Notes: a model not told the origin generated them from the sequence alone. A stretch of 6,839 bases of DNA from Burkholderiales bacterium (GCA_031283405.1 JAITBX010000029.1:1-6839); one strand, 5' to 3'. Shown: positions 1-5,311, counted from the first letter of the stretch. Program-made: numbers and translations.

Positions 1-237
1 CCCGGCATCGGCAAAAAAACCGCCGAGCGCATTCTGCTTGAACTGAAAGGCAAGCTCGCGCCTGCCGTCGGCAGTGCTGTCGTCAACACGACAACCGGCG
101 TCGCCGATGTGATCAACGCTTTGCTGGCGCTGGGTTACAGCGAAAAAGAAGCGCACGCCGCCACCCGCGAACTGCCCGCCGACATCGACATCGCCGACGG
201 AATTCGCAGGGCGCTGAAACAATTATCGAAAGCATAA
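1..237 (+). CDS. ruvA: Holliday junction branch migration protein RuvA, C-terminal part
   Basis: RuvA binds the four-way Holliday junction as a tetramer and loads the RuvB motor onto it during recombinational repair. Only the last 78 residues are in the window; the gene starts before base 1. They open with the second helix-hairpin-helix motif (PGIGKKTAERILLELKGK), which contacts DNA backbone. A variable linker follows (about residues 20-32 of the fragment), then the small C-terminal domain III (GVADVINALLALGYSEKEA and onward), which contacts RuvB. The family is about 200 residues long, so roughly 60 percent of the protein is missing only because of the window edge. The TAA stop lies two bases before the ruvB ATG, so the two are almost certainly translated from one message. 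Identification is secure from the motif, the domain order and the neighbour. Confidence 0.96.
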   Translation, partial: PGIGKKTAERILLELKGKLAPAVGSAVVNTTTGVADVINALLALGYSEKEAHAATRELPADIDIADGIRRALKQLSKA

Positions 238-239
238 CG

Positions 240-1286
240 ATGATCGAAACCGACTCTCTACACCGCGTTATCAAAAGCACGGTCGCCAATCCGCAAGAAG
301 AAGCATTCGAGCGAACGTTGCGACCGCGCGCGCTCGACGAATACGTCGGCCAGGAAAAAATTCGCAGTCAGTTGTCGATCTTCATCGAAGCGACCCGCAA
401 GCGCAGCGAAGCGCTCGATCATGTGTTGCTGTTCGGTCCGCCCGGTTTGGGCAAGACGACGCTGTCGCACATCATCGCGCACGAGCTTGGCGTGAATTTG
501 CGGCAAACATCGGGGCCGGTGCTGGAGCGTCCCGGCGATTTGGCGGCGATCCTGACCAATCTCGAACCGCGCGATGTGTTGTTCATCGACGAAATTCATC
601 GACTGTCACCGGTCGTCGAAGAAATTCTTTATCCGGCGCTCGAAGATTTTCAAATCGACATCATGATCGGCGAAGGGCCGGCGGCGCGCAGCGTCAAGAT
701 CGACTTGCCGCCCTTCACGCTGGTTGGCGCGACGACGCGCGCCGGCATGCTCACCAATCCGTTGCGCGACCGCTTCGGCATCGTCGCCCGTCTTGAATTT
801 TACAGCGCCGAAGAGCTTGGCCGCATCGTGCATCGTTCGGCTTCGCTGCTCAACATCAAGATCGACGACGACGGCGCGCGTGAAATCGCCCGCCGCGCGC
901 GCGGCACGCCGCGTGTGGCCAACCGTTTGTTGCGCCGCGTGCGCGATTACGCCGATGTTCGCGCCGATGGCGCGATTGACCGCGCCACTGCCGACGCCGC
1001 CTTGTCGATGCTCGATGTCGATCATCAAGGGCTCGACATCATGGATCGCAAGTTGCTCGGCGCCATTCTCGACAAATTCAACGGCGGCCCGGTCGGCGTT
1101 GACAATCTCGCCGCCGCCATCGGCGAAATGCGCGACACCATCGAAGATGTGCTTGAGCCTTATTTGATTCAGCAAGGATTTTTGCAGCGCACTTCGCGCG
1201 GTCGCGTCGCCACGTTGCAAGCGTATCGGCATTTTAATCTGATGCCGCCGCGACGTGACAACAACGATTTGCTCGAAGGAATGTGA
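240..1286 (+). CDS. ruvB: Holliday junction branch migration ATPase RuvB
   Basis: RuvB is the hexameric AAA+ helicase that pumps DNA through the RuvA-bound Holliday junction; RuvC then resolves it. The 348 residues match the usual family length. Visible in order: the N-terminal RPRALDEYVGQ segment (residues 28-38), Walker A GPPGLGKT (66-73), Walker B DVLFIDEIH (112-120), sensor 1 GATTRAG (163-169), the NPLRDRFG box with the probable arginine finger at R176, the sensor 2 region GTPRVANRLLRR, and a C-terminal winged-helix domain ending in YLIQQGFLQRTSRGRVAT. All key residues are present, so the protein should be active. The ATG was chosen because it gives the canonical N terminus. A weak Shine-Dalgarno GAAAG lies at 228-232 inside the end of ruvA, which suggests translational coupling. 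No promoter or LexA-type box could be judged, because the upstream region is outside the window. Confidence 0.98.
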   Translation: MIETDSLHRVIKSTVANPQEEAFERTLRPRALDEYVGQEKIRSQLSIFIEATRKRSEALDHVLLFGPPGLGKTTLSHIIAHELGVNLRQTSGPVLERPGDLAAILTNLEPRDVLFIDEIHRLSPVVEEILYPALEDFQIDIMIGEGPAARSVKIDLPPFTLVGATTRAGMLTNPLRDRFGIVARLEFYSAEELGRIVHRSASLLNIKIDDDGAREIARRARGTPRVANRLLRRVRDYADVRADGAIDRATADAALSMLDVDHQGLDIMDRKLLGAILDKFNGGPVGVDNLAAAIGEMRDTIEDVLEPYLIQQGFLQRTSRGRVATLQAYRHFNLMPPRRDNNDLLEGM

Positions 1287-1290
1287 CACG

Positions 1291-1731
1291 ATGCAGGAGA
1301 GCAAATTCTTCGAGTGGCCGGTGCGCGTGTACTATGAAGACACTGACGCGGCGGGCGTCGTTTATTACGCCAACTACCTGCGCTTCATGGAGCGCGCCCG
1401 CACCGAATGGCTATCGCATCTGGGCATCGAGCTTGCCGAACTTGAAGCGCGCGAACGCATCGTGTTCGTCGTCACCCGCGTCGAAATGGATTATCTGCGC
1501 GGCGCACATCTCGGCGATCGCTTGACCGTCAGCGTCGAGCCGATCAGCCTCAGCGCCGCTTCTTTCACGCTGGCGCAACGTGTTCGCAAACTCGCTTCGT
1601 CCGATGAACTTTTGATCGACGCCCGCGTCACGCTGGCGTGTCTGAATGCCGACCGCTGGCGTCCCGTCCGCACCCCGGCGGCGCTGCGCGCGCATTTGCC
1701 TCCTTCGCTTTCCGGTTCCACGAAAGGATAG
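1291..1731 (+). CDS. ybgC: YbgC, hotdog-fold acyl-CoA thioesterase of the Tol-Pal locus
   Basis: YbgC belongs to the 4-hydroxybenzoyl-CoA thioesterase group of hotdog-fold enzymes. It hydrolyses acyl-CoA thioesters in the cytoplasm and accompanies the Tol-Pal genes; its exact cell-envelope role is unsettled. The 146-residue protein carries the signature VRVYYEDTDAAGVVYYANYL (residues 11-30), with the catalytic aspartate at D19, equivalent to D18 of E. coli YbgC. The ERARTEW helix follows. Where E. coli has histidine after the VVY triplet, this protein has tyrosine (Y26). The reading frame is open from an ATG at 1255 inside ruvB. The ATG at 1291 is preferred because it gives the canonical start MQESKFFEWPV and has GAAGGA at 1275-1280, ten bases upstream. 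It starts four bases after ruvB and ends four bases before tolQ. Its last codons supply the ribosome binding site of tolQ. Confidence 0.94.
   Translation: MQESKFFEWPVRVYYEDTDAAGVVYYANYLRFMERARTEWLSHLGIELAELEARERIVFVVTRVEMDYLRGAHLGDRLTVSVEPISLSAASFTLAQRVRKLASSDELLIDARVTLACLNADRWRPVRTPAALRAHLPPSLSGSTKG
1722..1728 (+). promoter_or_regulatory. Ribosome binding site that decides the TTG start of tolQ
   Basis: The sequence GAAAGGA sits seven bases before the TTG at 1736 and is formed by the last sense codons of ybgC. It is the best Shine-Dalgarno match in this stretch. The ATG at 1740 is out of the tolQ frame, and the in-frame ATG at 1646 lies deep inside ybgC with a non-TolQ N terminus. The site therefore supports the TTG start and implies coupling of tolQ translation to ybgC. 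Confidence 0.75.
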
Positions 1732-1735
1732 TATT

Positions 1736-2407
1736 TTGAATGTTCAAACCGACCTCTCTATCCTGACGCTGATTGCTGAATCGTCGCACATCGTCAAGAT
1801 CGTTATCGTTATTCTGCTGGCGCTGTCGTTCTGGAGCTGGCTGCGAATCGGCATGAAAATTCTGCAACTGCGCCGCGCCGCGCGAGAAAGCACGCAGTTT
1901 GAAGATGAATTTTGGCGCGGCGGCGATTTGAACGCTATTTATCAAAGCCTCGGCGCCGCTCGCATCGGCGACGGCATGAAACATATTTTCGTTTCCGGTT
2001 TCCGCGAATACACCAAGCACCGCAAACAAGGCAGCAGCAGCGCTGTATCCGTTGACGCCACGCGCCGCGCCATGCGCGTTGCGTTTCAGCGCGAACTCGA
2101 TACGCTCGACGCCGGCCTGCCCGGATTAGCCACTATCGGCTCAGTGTCGCCGTACATCGGTTTGTTCGGCACCGTCTGGGGCATCATGAATTCGTTTCGC
2201 GGATTGGCGAGCGTCAGCCAGGCCACGCTGGCGAATGTCGCGCCGGGCATTGCCGAAGCGCTGATCGCCACCGCCATCGGTTTGTTCGCGGCGATTCCGG
2301 CGGTGATCGCTTACAATCGCTTCACTCACGATGTCGATCGGCTCTCCACGCGCTACGAAACTTTCATCGAAGAGTTTGCCAACATTCTGCAACGGCAAAC
2401 CGTTTGA
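1736..2407 (+). CDS. tolQ: TolQ, inner-membrane proton channel subunit of the Tol-Pal motor
   Basis: TolQ is a MotA/TolQ/ExbB family protein that forms, with TolR, the proton-driven motor energising TolA during outer-membrane constriction. From the TTG start it is 223 residues, close to the 230 of E. coli. Segments: first transmembrane helix about 18-38; a cytoplasmic domain including VDATRRAM; a second helix about 128-153 with GLPGLATIGSVSPYIGLFGT; and a third about 168-194 with APGIAEALIATAIGLFAAIP. Channel threonines T146 and T179 match the T145 and T178 described in E. coli. The start is an unusual TTG, supported by GAAAGGA seven bases upstream and by the typical N terminus (MNVQTDLSIL). 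It begins four bases after ybgC and is followed by tolR after 22 bases. All expected conserved residues are present. Confidence 0.95.
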   Translation: MNVQTDLSILTLIAESSHIVKIVIVILLALSFWSWLRIGMKILQLRRAARESTQFEDEFWRGGDLNAIYQSLGAARIGDGMKHIFVSGFREYTKHRKQGSSSAVSVDATRRAMRVAFQRELDTLDAGLPGLATIGSVSPYIGLFGTVWGIMNSFRGLASVSQATLANVAPGIAEALIATAIGLFAAIPAVIAYNRFTHDVDRLSTRYETFIEEFANILQRQTV

Positions 2408-2429
2408 CCGCTCACGAACGGAGAACATC

Positions 2430-2846
2430 ATGCCTCGTGCCCGCAAAGCCATCAACCAAATGAATGTCGTCCCGTACATCGACGTGATGCTGGTGCTGCT
2501 CGTCATCTTCATGGTCACCGCGCCGCTGGTCGCACCCGGCGAAATCGAATTGCCCAATGTCGGCGCTGCCACGATCGAGGCGAAACAACCGTTTGAAATC
2601 ACCGTTCTGAAAGACGGCCAACTGTCGTTGCGCAATCGCGCCAAGCCCGGCGAACCGGCGCAGCGTTTCAACACCGAAGCGCTGATCGCGCGACTGGTCG
2701 CGCAACAAAAAGAAAGCCCCAATCAAGCCGTCGTGATCGCCGCCGACAAAAACGTGCGTTACGAAAGCGTCGTCGCTGTGCTCGATGCGTTGCAACGCAA
2801 CAACGTCAAAAAAGTCGGCTTGCTCGTCGTTCCCGGCACAAAATAA
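2430..2846 (+). CDS. tolR: TolR, proton-path and periplasmic subunit of the Tol-Pal motor
   Basis: TolR is an ExbD/TolR family protein with one membrane helix. It sits with TolQ and couples proton flow to movement of TolA. The 138-residue protein begins with a short cytoplasmic tail containing INQMNVVPYIDVMLVLLVIF; the single helix runs about 14-34. The essential membrane aspartate is D18, equivalent to D23 of E. coli TolR. The periplasmic domain follows (about 40-138) and ends with VKKVGLLVVPGTK, as is usual. The frame is open upstream to 2331, inside tolQ, but the ATG at 2430 gives the canonical start and has GGAG at 2420-2423 with a six-base spacer. It is followed by tolA after five bases. 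Confidence 0.95.
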   Translation: MPRARKAINQMNVVPYIDVMLVLLVIFMVTAPLVAPGEIELPNVGAATIEAKQPFEITVLKDGQLSLRNRAKPGEPAQRFNTEALIARLVAQQKESPNQAVVIAADKNVRYESVVAVLDALQRNNVKKVGLLVVPGTK

Positions 2847-2851
2847 CCACC

Positions 2852-3673
2852 ATGCCGTCTAACGAATCGCCCTCCTCCTTGCACACCGCAGGCAAACCCA
2901 AGCGCCGCGCTGATTTCTGGGTTGCGCTGATCTTCGCCGTCATCGCCAATCTGATTTTTATCGGGCTGCTGGTTTTCTCCGTTTCATGGCGCAACCCGCC
3001 GCCGGTGCCGGTCACTGCCGAGTTATACACGCCGCAGCCGGAACCCAAACCGCTGCCGCCTGAACCCAAGCCGCCCGAACCGAAACCGTTGCCGCCGCCG
3101 GAAGTCAAGCCGCCGGAACAGCCCGACCCCGAAATCGCCATCAAGAAAAAGAAAGAAGAAGAGCGCCGGAAACAAGAGGCGGAAGAAAAAGCGCGTCAGG
3201 AAAAATTGAAGAAGGAACAACTTGAAAAGGAAAAAGCCACCCGCGAAAAAGCGGAGAAGGAGCGTATCGAGCGCGAGAAGAAAGAGAAAGAAGAAAAAGC
3301 GCGGAAAGACGCCGAGCAGAAAGCGCGCGAAGAAGCGGCGCGGCGCGAAGCCGAACTGCAAAAAGTGTTGGATAAGCAGCGTCAAGACGAACTGCAAGCC
3401 GCGCAAGATCGCTGGGTGCAAAGCATTCGCGTCAAAGTTACCGGCAATGTCGGCCTGCTGCCCAACATTCAAGGCAACCCCGAAGCCGTTTTCACAATCA
3501 TTCAACTGCCGACCGGTGAAGTGATCGACGCCAAGCTGCAAAAGAGCAGCGGCAACGCCGCCTACGACGACATCGTTTACCGCGCAATCATGAAATCATC
3601 GCCGCTGCCGAAACCGGAACGTGCCGACATCTTCCAGCGCAATTTGCGTTTTGTGTTCAGGCCGAAGGATTAG
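2852..3673 (+). CDS. tolA: TolA, periplasm-spanning energy transducer of Tol-Pal
   Basis: TolA is anchored in the inner membrane by TolQR and reaches across the periplasm to TolB and Pal. In order, the 273 residues show a basic N-terminal tail (1-20), one membrane helix (about 23-45), a proline-rich stretch with PEPKP repeats (49-94), a highly charged Lys/Glu/Arg/Ala coiled coil or long helix (about 97-185), and a C-terminal TonB/TolA-type domain (about 186-273: VTGNVGLLPNIQGNPEAVF, TGEVIDAKLQKSSGNAAYD, NLRFVFRPKD). It is clearly shorter than the 421 residues of E. coli TolA, mainly in the helical part. The helix lacks the SxxxH motif that links E. coli TolA to TolQR; the aligned positions are A29 and N33. 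The ATG is the only plausible start, yet no Shine-Dalgarno is visible, so translation probably depends on tolR five bases upstream. The expected next gene, tolB, is absent. Confidence 0.93.
   Translation: MPSNESPSSLHTAGKPKRRADFWVALIFAVIANLIFIGLLVFSVSWRNPPPVPVTAELYTPQPEPKPLPPEPKPPEPKPLPPPEVKPPEQPDPEIAIKKKKEEERRKQEAEEKARQEKLKKEQLEKEKATREKAEKERIEREKKEKEEKARKDAEQKAREEAARREAELQKVLDKQRQDELQAAQDRWVQSIRVKVTGNVGLLPNIQGNPEAVFTIIQLPTGEVIDAKLQKSSGNAAYDDIVYRAIMKSSPLPKPERADIFQRNLRFVFRPKD
3041..3115 (+). repeat. Coding repeat: two proline-rich units in TolA
   Basis: Two adjacent units of 12 and 13 residues encode EPKPLPPEPKPP (residues 64-75) and EPKPLPPPEVKPP (76-88). The DNA copies differ at synonymous positions, so the repeat is under protein-level constraint or is old. 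Such Glu-Pro/Lys-Pro stretches form stiff extended spacers and are best known from TonB. Here the repeat lies between the membrane helix and the coiled coil, adding reach across the periplasm. Confidence 0.8.
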
Positions 3674-3682
3674 GAGCTTGCA

Positions 3683-4102
3683 ATGTGGGACAAACCCTTT
3701 TTGAATTTTCTCTATGAGAAACTTTTTTCAAAAAGAGTGTATTTCACTGTTGTCGTACTGGCACTCTTTCTTCTTGCTTTTTTAGCGAACGAAAGTGGGC
3801 GTAATCTTCTAAGCTATTTTTTAGGTGGCTTGATCGTCCTATTATGCCTGATCAGGCTATGGCTTCTTGAAAATAAAAAAGGAGCTATCTTCTTTTTAAC
3901 CTATTATTTGATTGTTTTTTCCCTGCCGCTACTTATCCTCATCTTGAAACCGGCCGGGAGTATCGCTTCAGACGGAATAGAAGCTATTTTAGGCACCGCT
4001 CTTCTCGTTGAATATTTTCTGGCGCTTATCAGCCCGCTTATTACACTTTTGCTTGTCATCGCCTCATTGCTGGGGAATGCTCCTGTAAAAAAACGTGAAT
4101 GA
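3683..4102 (+). CDS. Unrecognised small integral membrane protein
   Basis: I do not recognise this 139-residue protein. It has about four hydrophobic segments (roughly 19-36, 42-62, 68-88 and a long one at 101-130 that may be one helix or two), short charged loops (NESGR, ENKKG), a basic N-terminal part with K13, K17 and R18, and a basic tail PVKKRE. There is no signal peptide, enzyme motif or cysteine pattern. The ATG has TAGGAG six bases upstream (3671-3676), overlapping the tolA stop codon, so it is probably cotranscribed with tolA. Base composition differs from its neighbours: I count 148 G or C in bases 3721-4080 (41 percent), against 55 to 65 percent in sample lines of tolA and tolQ. 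Part of this comes from Phe/Leu/Ile-rich membrane segments, but AT-rich third positions also suggest acquisition from elsewhere. It occupies the place where tolB is expected. Confidence 0.75.
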   Translation: MWDKPFLNFLYEKLFSKRVYFTVVVLALFLLAFLANESGRNLLSYFLGGLIVLLCLIRLWLLENKKGAIFFLTYYLIVFSLPLLILILKPAGSIASDGIEAILGTALLVEYFLALISPLITLLLVIASLLGNAPVKKRE

Positions 4103-4120
4103 ATTCACTTTCAAAGTGTC

Positions 4121-4153
4121 ATAGGCTAGGATGGAACGAAGCGCAATCCCAGT
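4121..4153 (+). repeat. REP-like hairpin repeat, copy A (degenerate)
   Basis: An ATAG tetranucleotide (4121-4124) is followed by two 8-base arms (4125-4132 and 4146-4153) around a 13-base loop. Pairing has one A-C mismatch and one G-T wobble. Over 34 bases from 4122 it matches copy B at 5050 in 28 positions. It lies in the 107-base gap between the unknown membrane protein and the hydrolase. The rest of that gap holds nothing I can name. Confidence 0.7.
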
Positions 4154-4209
4154 AACACTGCTTGCCACGATTGAATCAAAACCGCTCCAGCAAAATATAG
4201 AGGTCGCAC

Positions 4210-5052
4210 ATGCAACTCAACGAAAAATTGCACAGACTCAAGATGACCTTCAACGTTACTCCGGAGATGGAACGTTTTGTTTATCTTTATCTCATCGTCG
4301 GGGAAAGTATTCATCTCATCGACACGGGCGTGCGCGGTTCCGAAAGAATCATTGCGGGTTATCTCGGCAGCTTGGGCAGAGGCGTCGCCGAAGTGAAAAG
4401 CATTCTGTTGACCCACTCGCACCCCGATCACATCGGTGGCGCAAAGGCAATCAAGGAACTGTCAAACGGCACAATTTACGCTTGCGCGCAGGAAAGAGCG
4501 TGGATAGAAGATATTGATGTTCAATTCAGAGAGCGCCCGATCCCCAATTTCTACGGCCTCGTCAATCAATCCGTTAGCGTCGATAAAATCATCCGCGATG
4601 GCGACGTGTTGCCTCTCGACTCCGGCGTAACGATCAAAGTGCTGGACACGAAAGGCCATTCTCAGGGCTCATTGTCTTTTCTCTGGATCGAAGAAAACAT
4701 CATTTTTACCGGCGACGCCATTCCTGTTGTGGGCGACATTCCCATTTACATCAGCGCGAAAGACTCTGTGGGCTCTTTGAAAAAACTTTTGCAGGTCGGA
4801 GCCAATCAGTATTTGTCCGCGTGGAGCGAAGTCATGAATCAGCAAGACGGAGAAAATGCCATCGAAGAAGCGCTCGCGCTCTTCGACAAAATCAACGCCG
4901 CCGCCGCGAATGTGCTGAAACAATTGCCTGACGGCAGCGACGAAGAAATCGTCGCCGGCATTTGTGCGGCCTTAAAGCTGGAACAGCTGATCGGAAATCC
5001 GTTGTTTCGGAAATCGGTGATTGCGACTGTGAATGAAATAAAAGTGCCGTAG
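4210..5052 (+). CDS. Metallo-beta-lactamase-fold hydrolase with incomplete metal site
   Basis: The 280-residue protein has the metallo-beta-lactamase fold used by many metal-dependent hydrolases; the substrate cannot be told. Visible motifs: the motif 1 aspartate in LIDTG (D38); motif 2 LTHSHPDHIGG with H69, H71, D73 and H74; motif 3 histidine in KGHSQGS (H150); and motif 4 aspartate in FTGDAI (D169). The usual last ligand, a histidine after the next strand, is not there. The strand ends in QYLSAWSEV, and no histidine occurs anywhere after H150. The C-terminal 70 residues form a helical extension (ENAIEEALALFDKINAAAANV). There is no signal peptide, so it is probably cytoplasmic. The ATG has AGAGG at 4199-4203 with a six-base spacer. 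The TAG stop lies inside the GTAG of a REP-like repeat. It is not the antibiotic-degrading type as far as can be seen. Confidence 0.85.
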   Translation: MQLNEKLHRLKMTFNVTPEMERFVYLYLIVGESIHLIDTGVRGSERIIAGYLGSLGRGVAEVKSILLTHSHPDHIGGAKAIKELSNGTIYACAQERAWIEDIDVQFRERPIPNFYGLVNQSVSVDKIIRDGDVLPLDSGVTIKVLDTKGHSQGSLSFLWIEENIIFTGDAIPVVGDIPIYISAKDSVGSLKKLLQVGANQYLSAWSEVMNQQDGENAIEEALALFDKINAAAANVLKQLPDGSDEEIVAGICAALKLEQLIGNPLFRKSVIATVNEIKVP

Positions 5053-5081
5053 GCTGGGATGAAGCGAAGCGTAATCCCGGC
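5049..5081 (+). repeat. REP-like hairpin repeat, copy B
   Basis: A GTAG tetranucleotide (5049-5052) is followed by arms 5053-5060 and 5074-5081 (8 pairs, one of them G-T) around a 13-base loop, GAAGCGAAGCGTA. This is the layout of REP elements, which have a GTAG or GGAG box next to a hairpin. The TAG of the box is the stop codon of the hydrolase gene. It lies head to head with copy C. Confidence 0.8.
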
Positions 5082-5105
5082 AATGTCGCCCTGTTTGCTT
5101 ACCAT

Positions 5106-5136
5106 GCTGGGTTTCGCTTTGCTCTACCCAGCCTAT
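5106..5136 (-). repeat. REP-like hairpin repeat, copy C (inverted)
   Basis: On the minus strand an ATAG box (5136-5133) is followed by a perfect 7-base stem (5132-5126 with 5112-5106) around a 13-base loop. Stem and loop size match copy B, and the loop again carries an AAGCGA core. With copy B it forms an inverted pair about 85 bases long, able to fold into a larger hairpin in either transcript, so it may slow or stop transcription between the converging genes. Confidence 0.8.
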
Positions 5137-5145
5137 GCTTGCTTT

Positions 5146-5180
5146 CTGGATTGCTTCGTCGCTTTGTTCCTCGCAATGAC
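5146..5180 (-). repeat. Second-family dispersed repeat, copy D
   Basis: On the minus strand this unit starts GTCATTGCGAG and ends AAGCAATCCAG, with internal ATTGC and GCAAT able to pair. Sequences of this TCATTGCGAG...GCAATCC kind are commonly seen between genes in many environmental bacteria (recollection, not searched). It is the inverted partner of copy E. Confidence 0.75.
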
Positions 5181-5195
5181 AGAATAGGAAATGCC

Positions 5196-5248
5196 GTCAT
5201 TGCGAGCAGCCTTTAGCCGCGAGCGAGGCGTGGCGGGAAGCAATCCAG
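5196..5248 (+). repeat. Second-family dispersed repeat, copy E
   Basis: The unit begins GTCATTGCGAG and ends AAGCAATCCAG, exactly the 11-base ends of copy D in the opposite orientation. Its centre is 18 bases longer and different (GCCGCGAGCGAGGCGTGGC). The outer ends at 5146-5156 and 5238-5248 form a perfect 11-base inverted repeat around the whole D/E pair. After it, 5249-5288 shows nothing I can name. Confidence 0.75.
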
Positions 5249-5288
5249 TGGCAGTGACAACTCCGGCGTTGGTGGCATCAACTGATTC

Positions 5289-5311
5289 GGGCGACCACAG
5301 GTCGCCCCTAC
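5289..5311 (-). repeat. Third-family REP-like hairpin, copy F
   Basis: On the minus strand, GTAG (5311-5308) is followed by a perfect 8-base stem, GGGCGACC with GGTCGCCC, around a 3-base TGT loop. The TAG in the box is the stop codon of the transglutaminase gene. The tight GC-rich hairpin right after the stop has no T tract, so it is at best a weak terminator. Confidence 0.8.

Noticed and set aside
606..1304. Minus-strand open frame of 232 codons opposite ruvB
   Set aside because: It lies wholly antisense to a clearly conserved gene, has no recognisable domain or ribosome site, and follows from GC-biased codon use.
1740..1742. ATG four bases after the tolQ TTG as a possible start
   Set aside because: It is not in the tolQ reading frame.
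3023..3541. Minus-strand open frame of 172 codons opposite tolA, very rich in Phe, Arg and Leu
   Set aside because: The composition is simply the complement of the Lys/Glu and Pro codons of tolA; it is a shadow frame.
4106..4118. Small hairpin CACTT-TCA-AAGTG after the membrane protein gene as a terminator
   Set aside because: It has only five base pairs, is AT-rich, and no T tract follows.
4171..4201. Possible promoter in front of the hydrolase: TTGAAT at 4171-4176 and TATAGA at 4196-4201
   Set aside because: The spacer is 19 bases and transcription would start after the ribosome site at 4199-4203, so the two do not fit together.
4131..4517. Plus-strand open frame of 128 codons overlapping the start of the hydrolase
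   Set aside because: It begins inside repeat copy A, has no ribosome site and no domain, and overlaps a convincing gene in another frame.
5049..5311. CRISPR array or attachment site in the repeat cluster
   Set aside because: The units belong to different families, alternate in orientation and have no regular spacers; there is no tRNA or integrase nearby.
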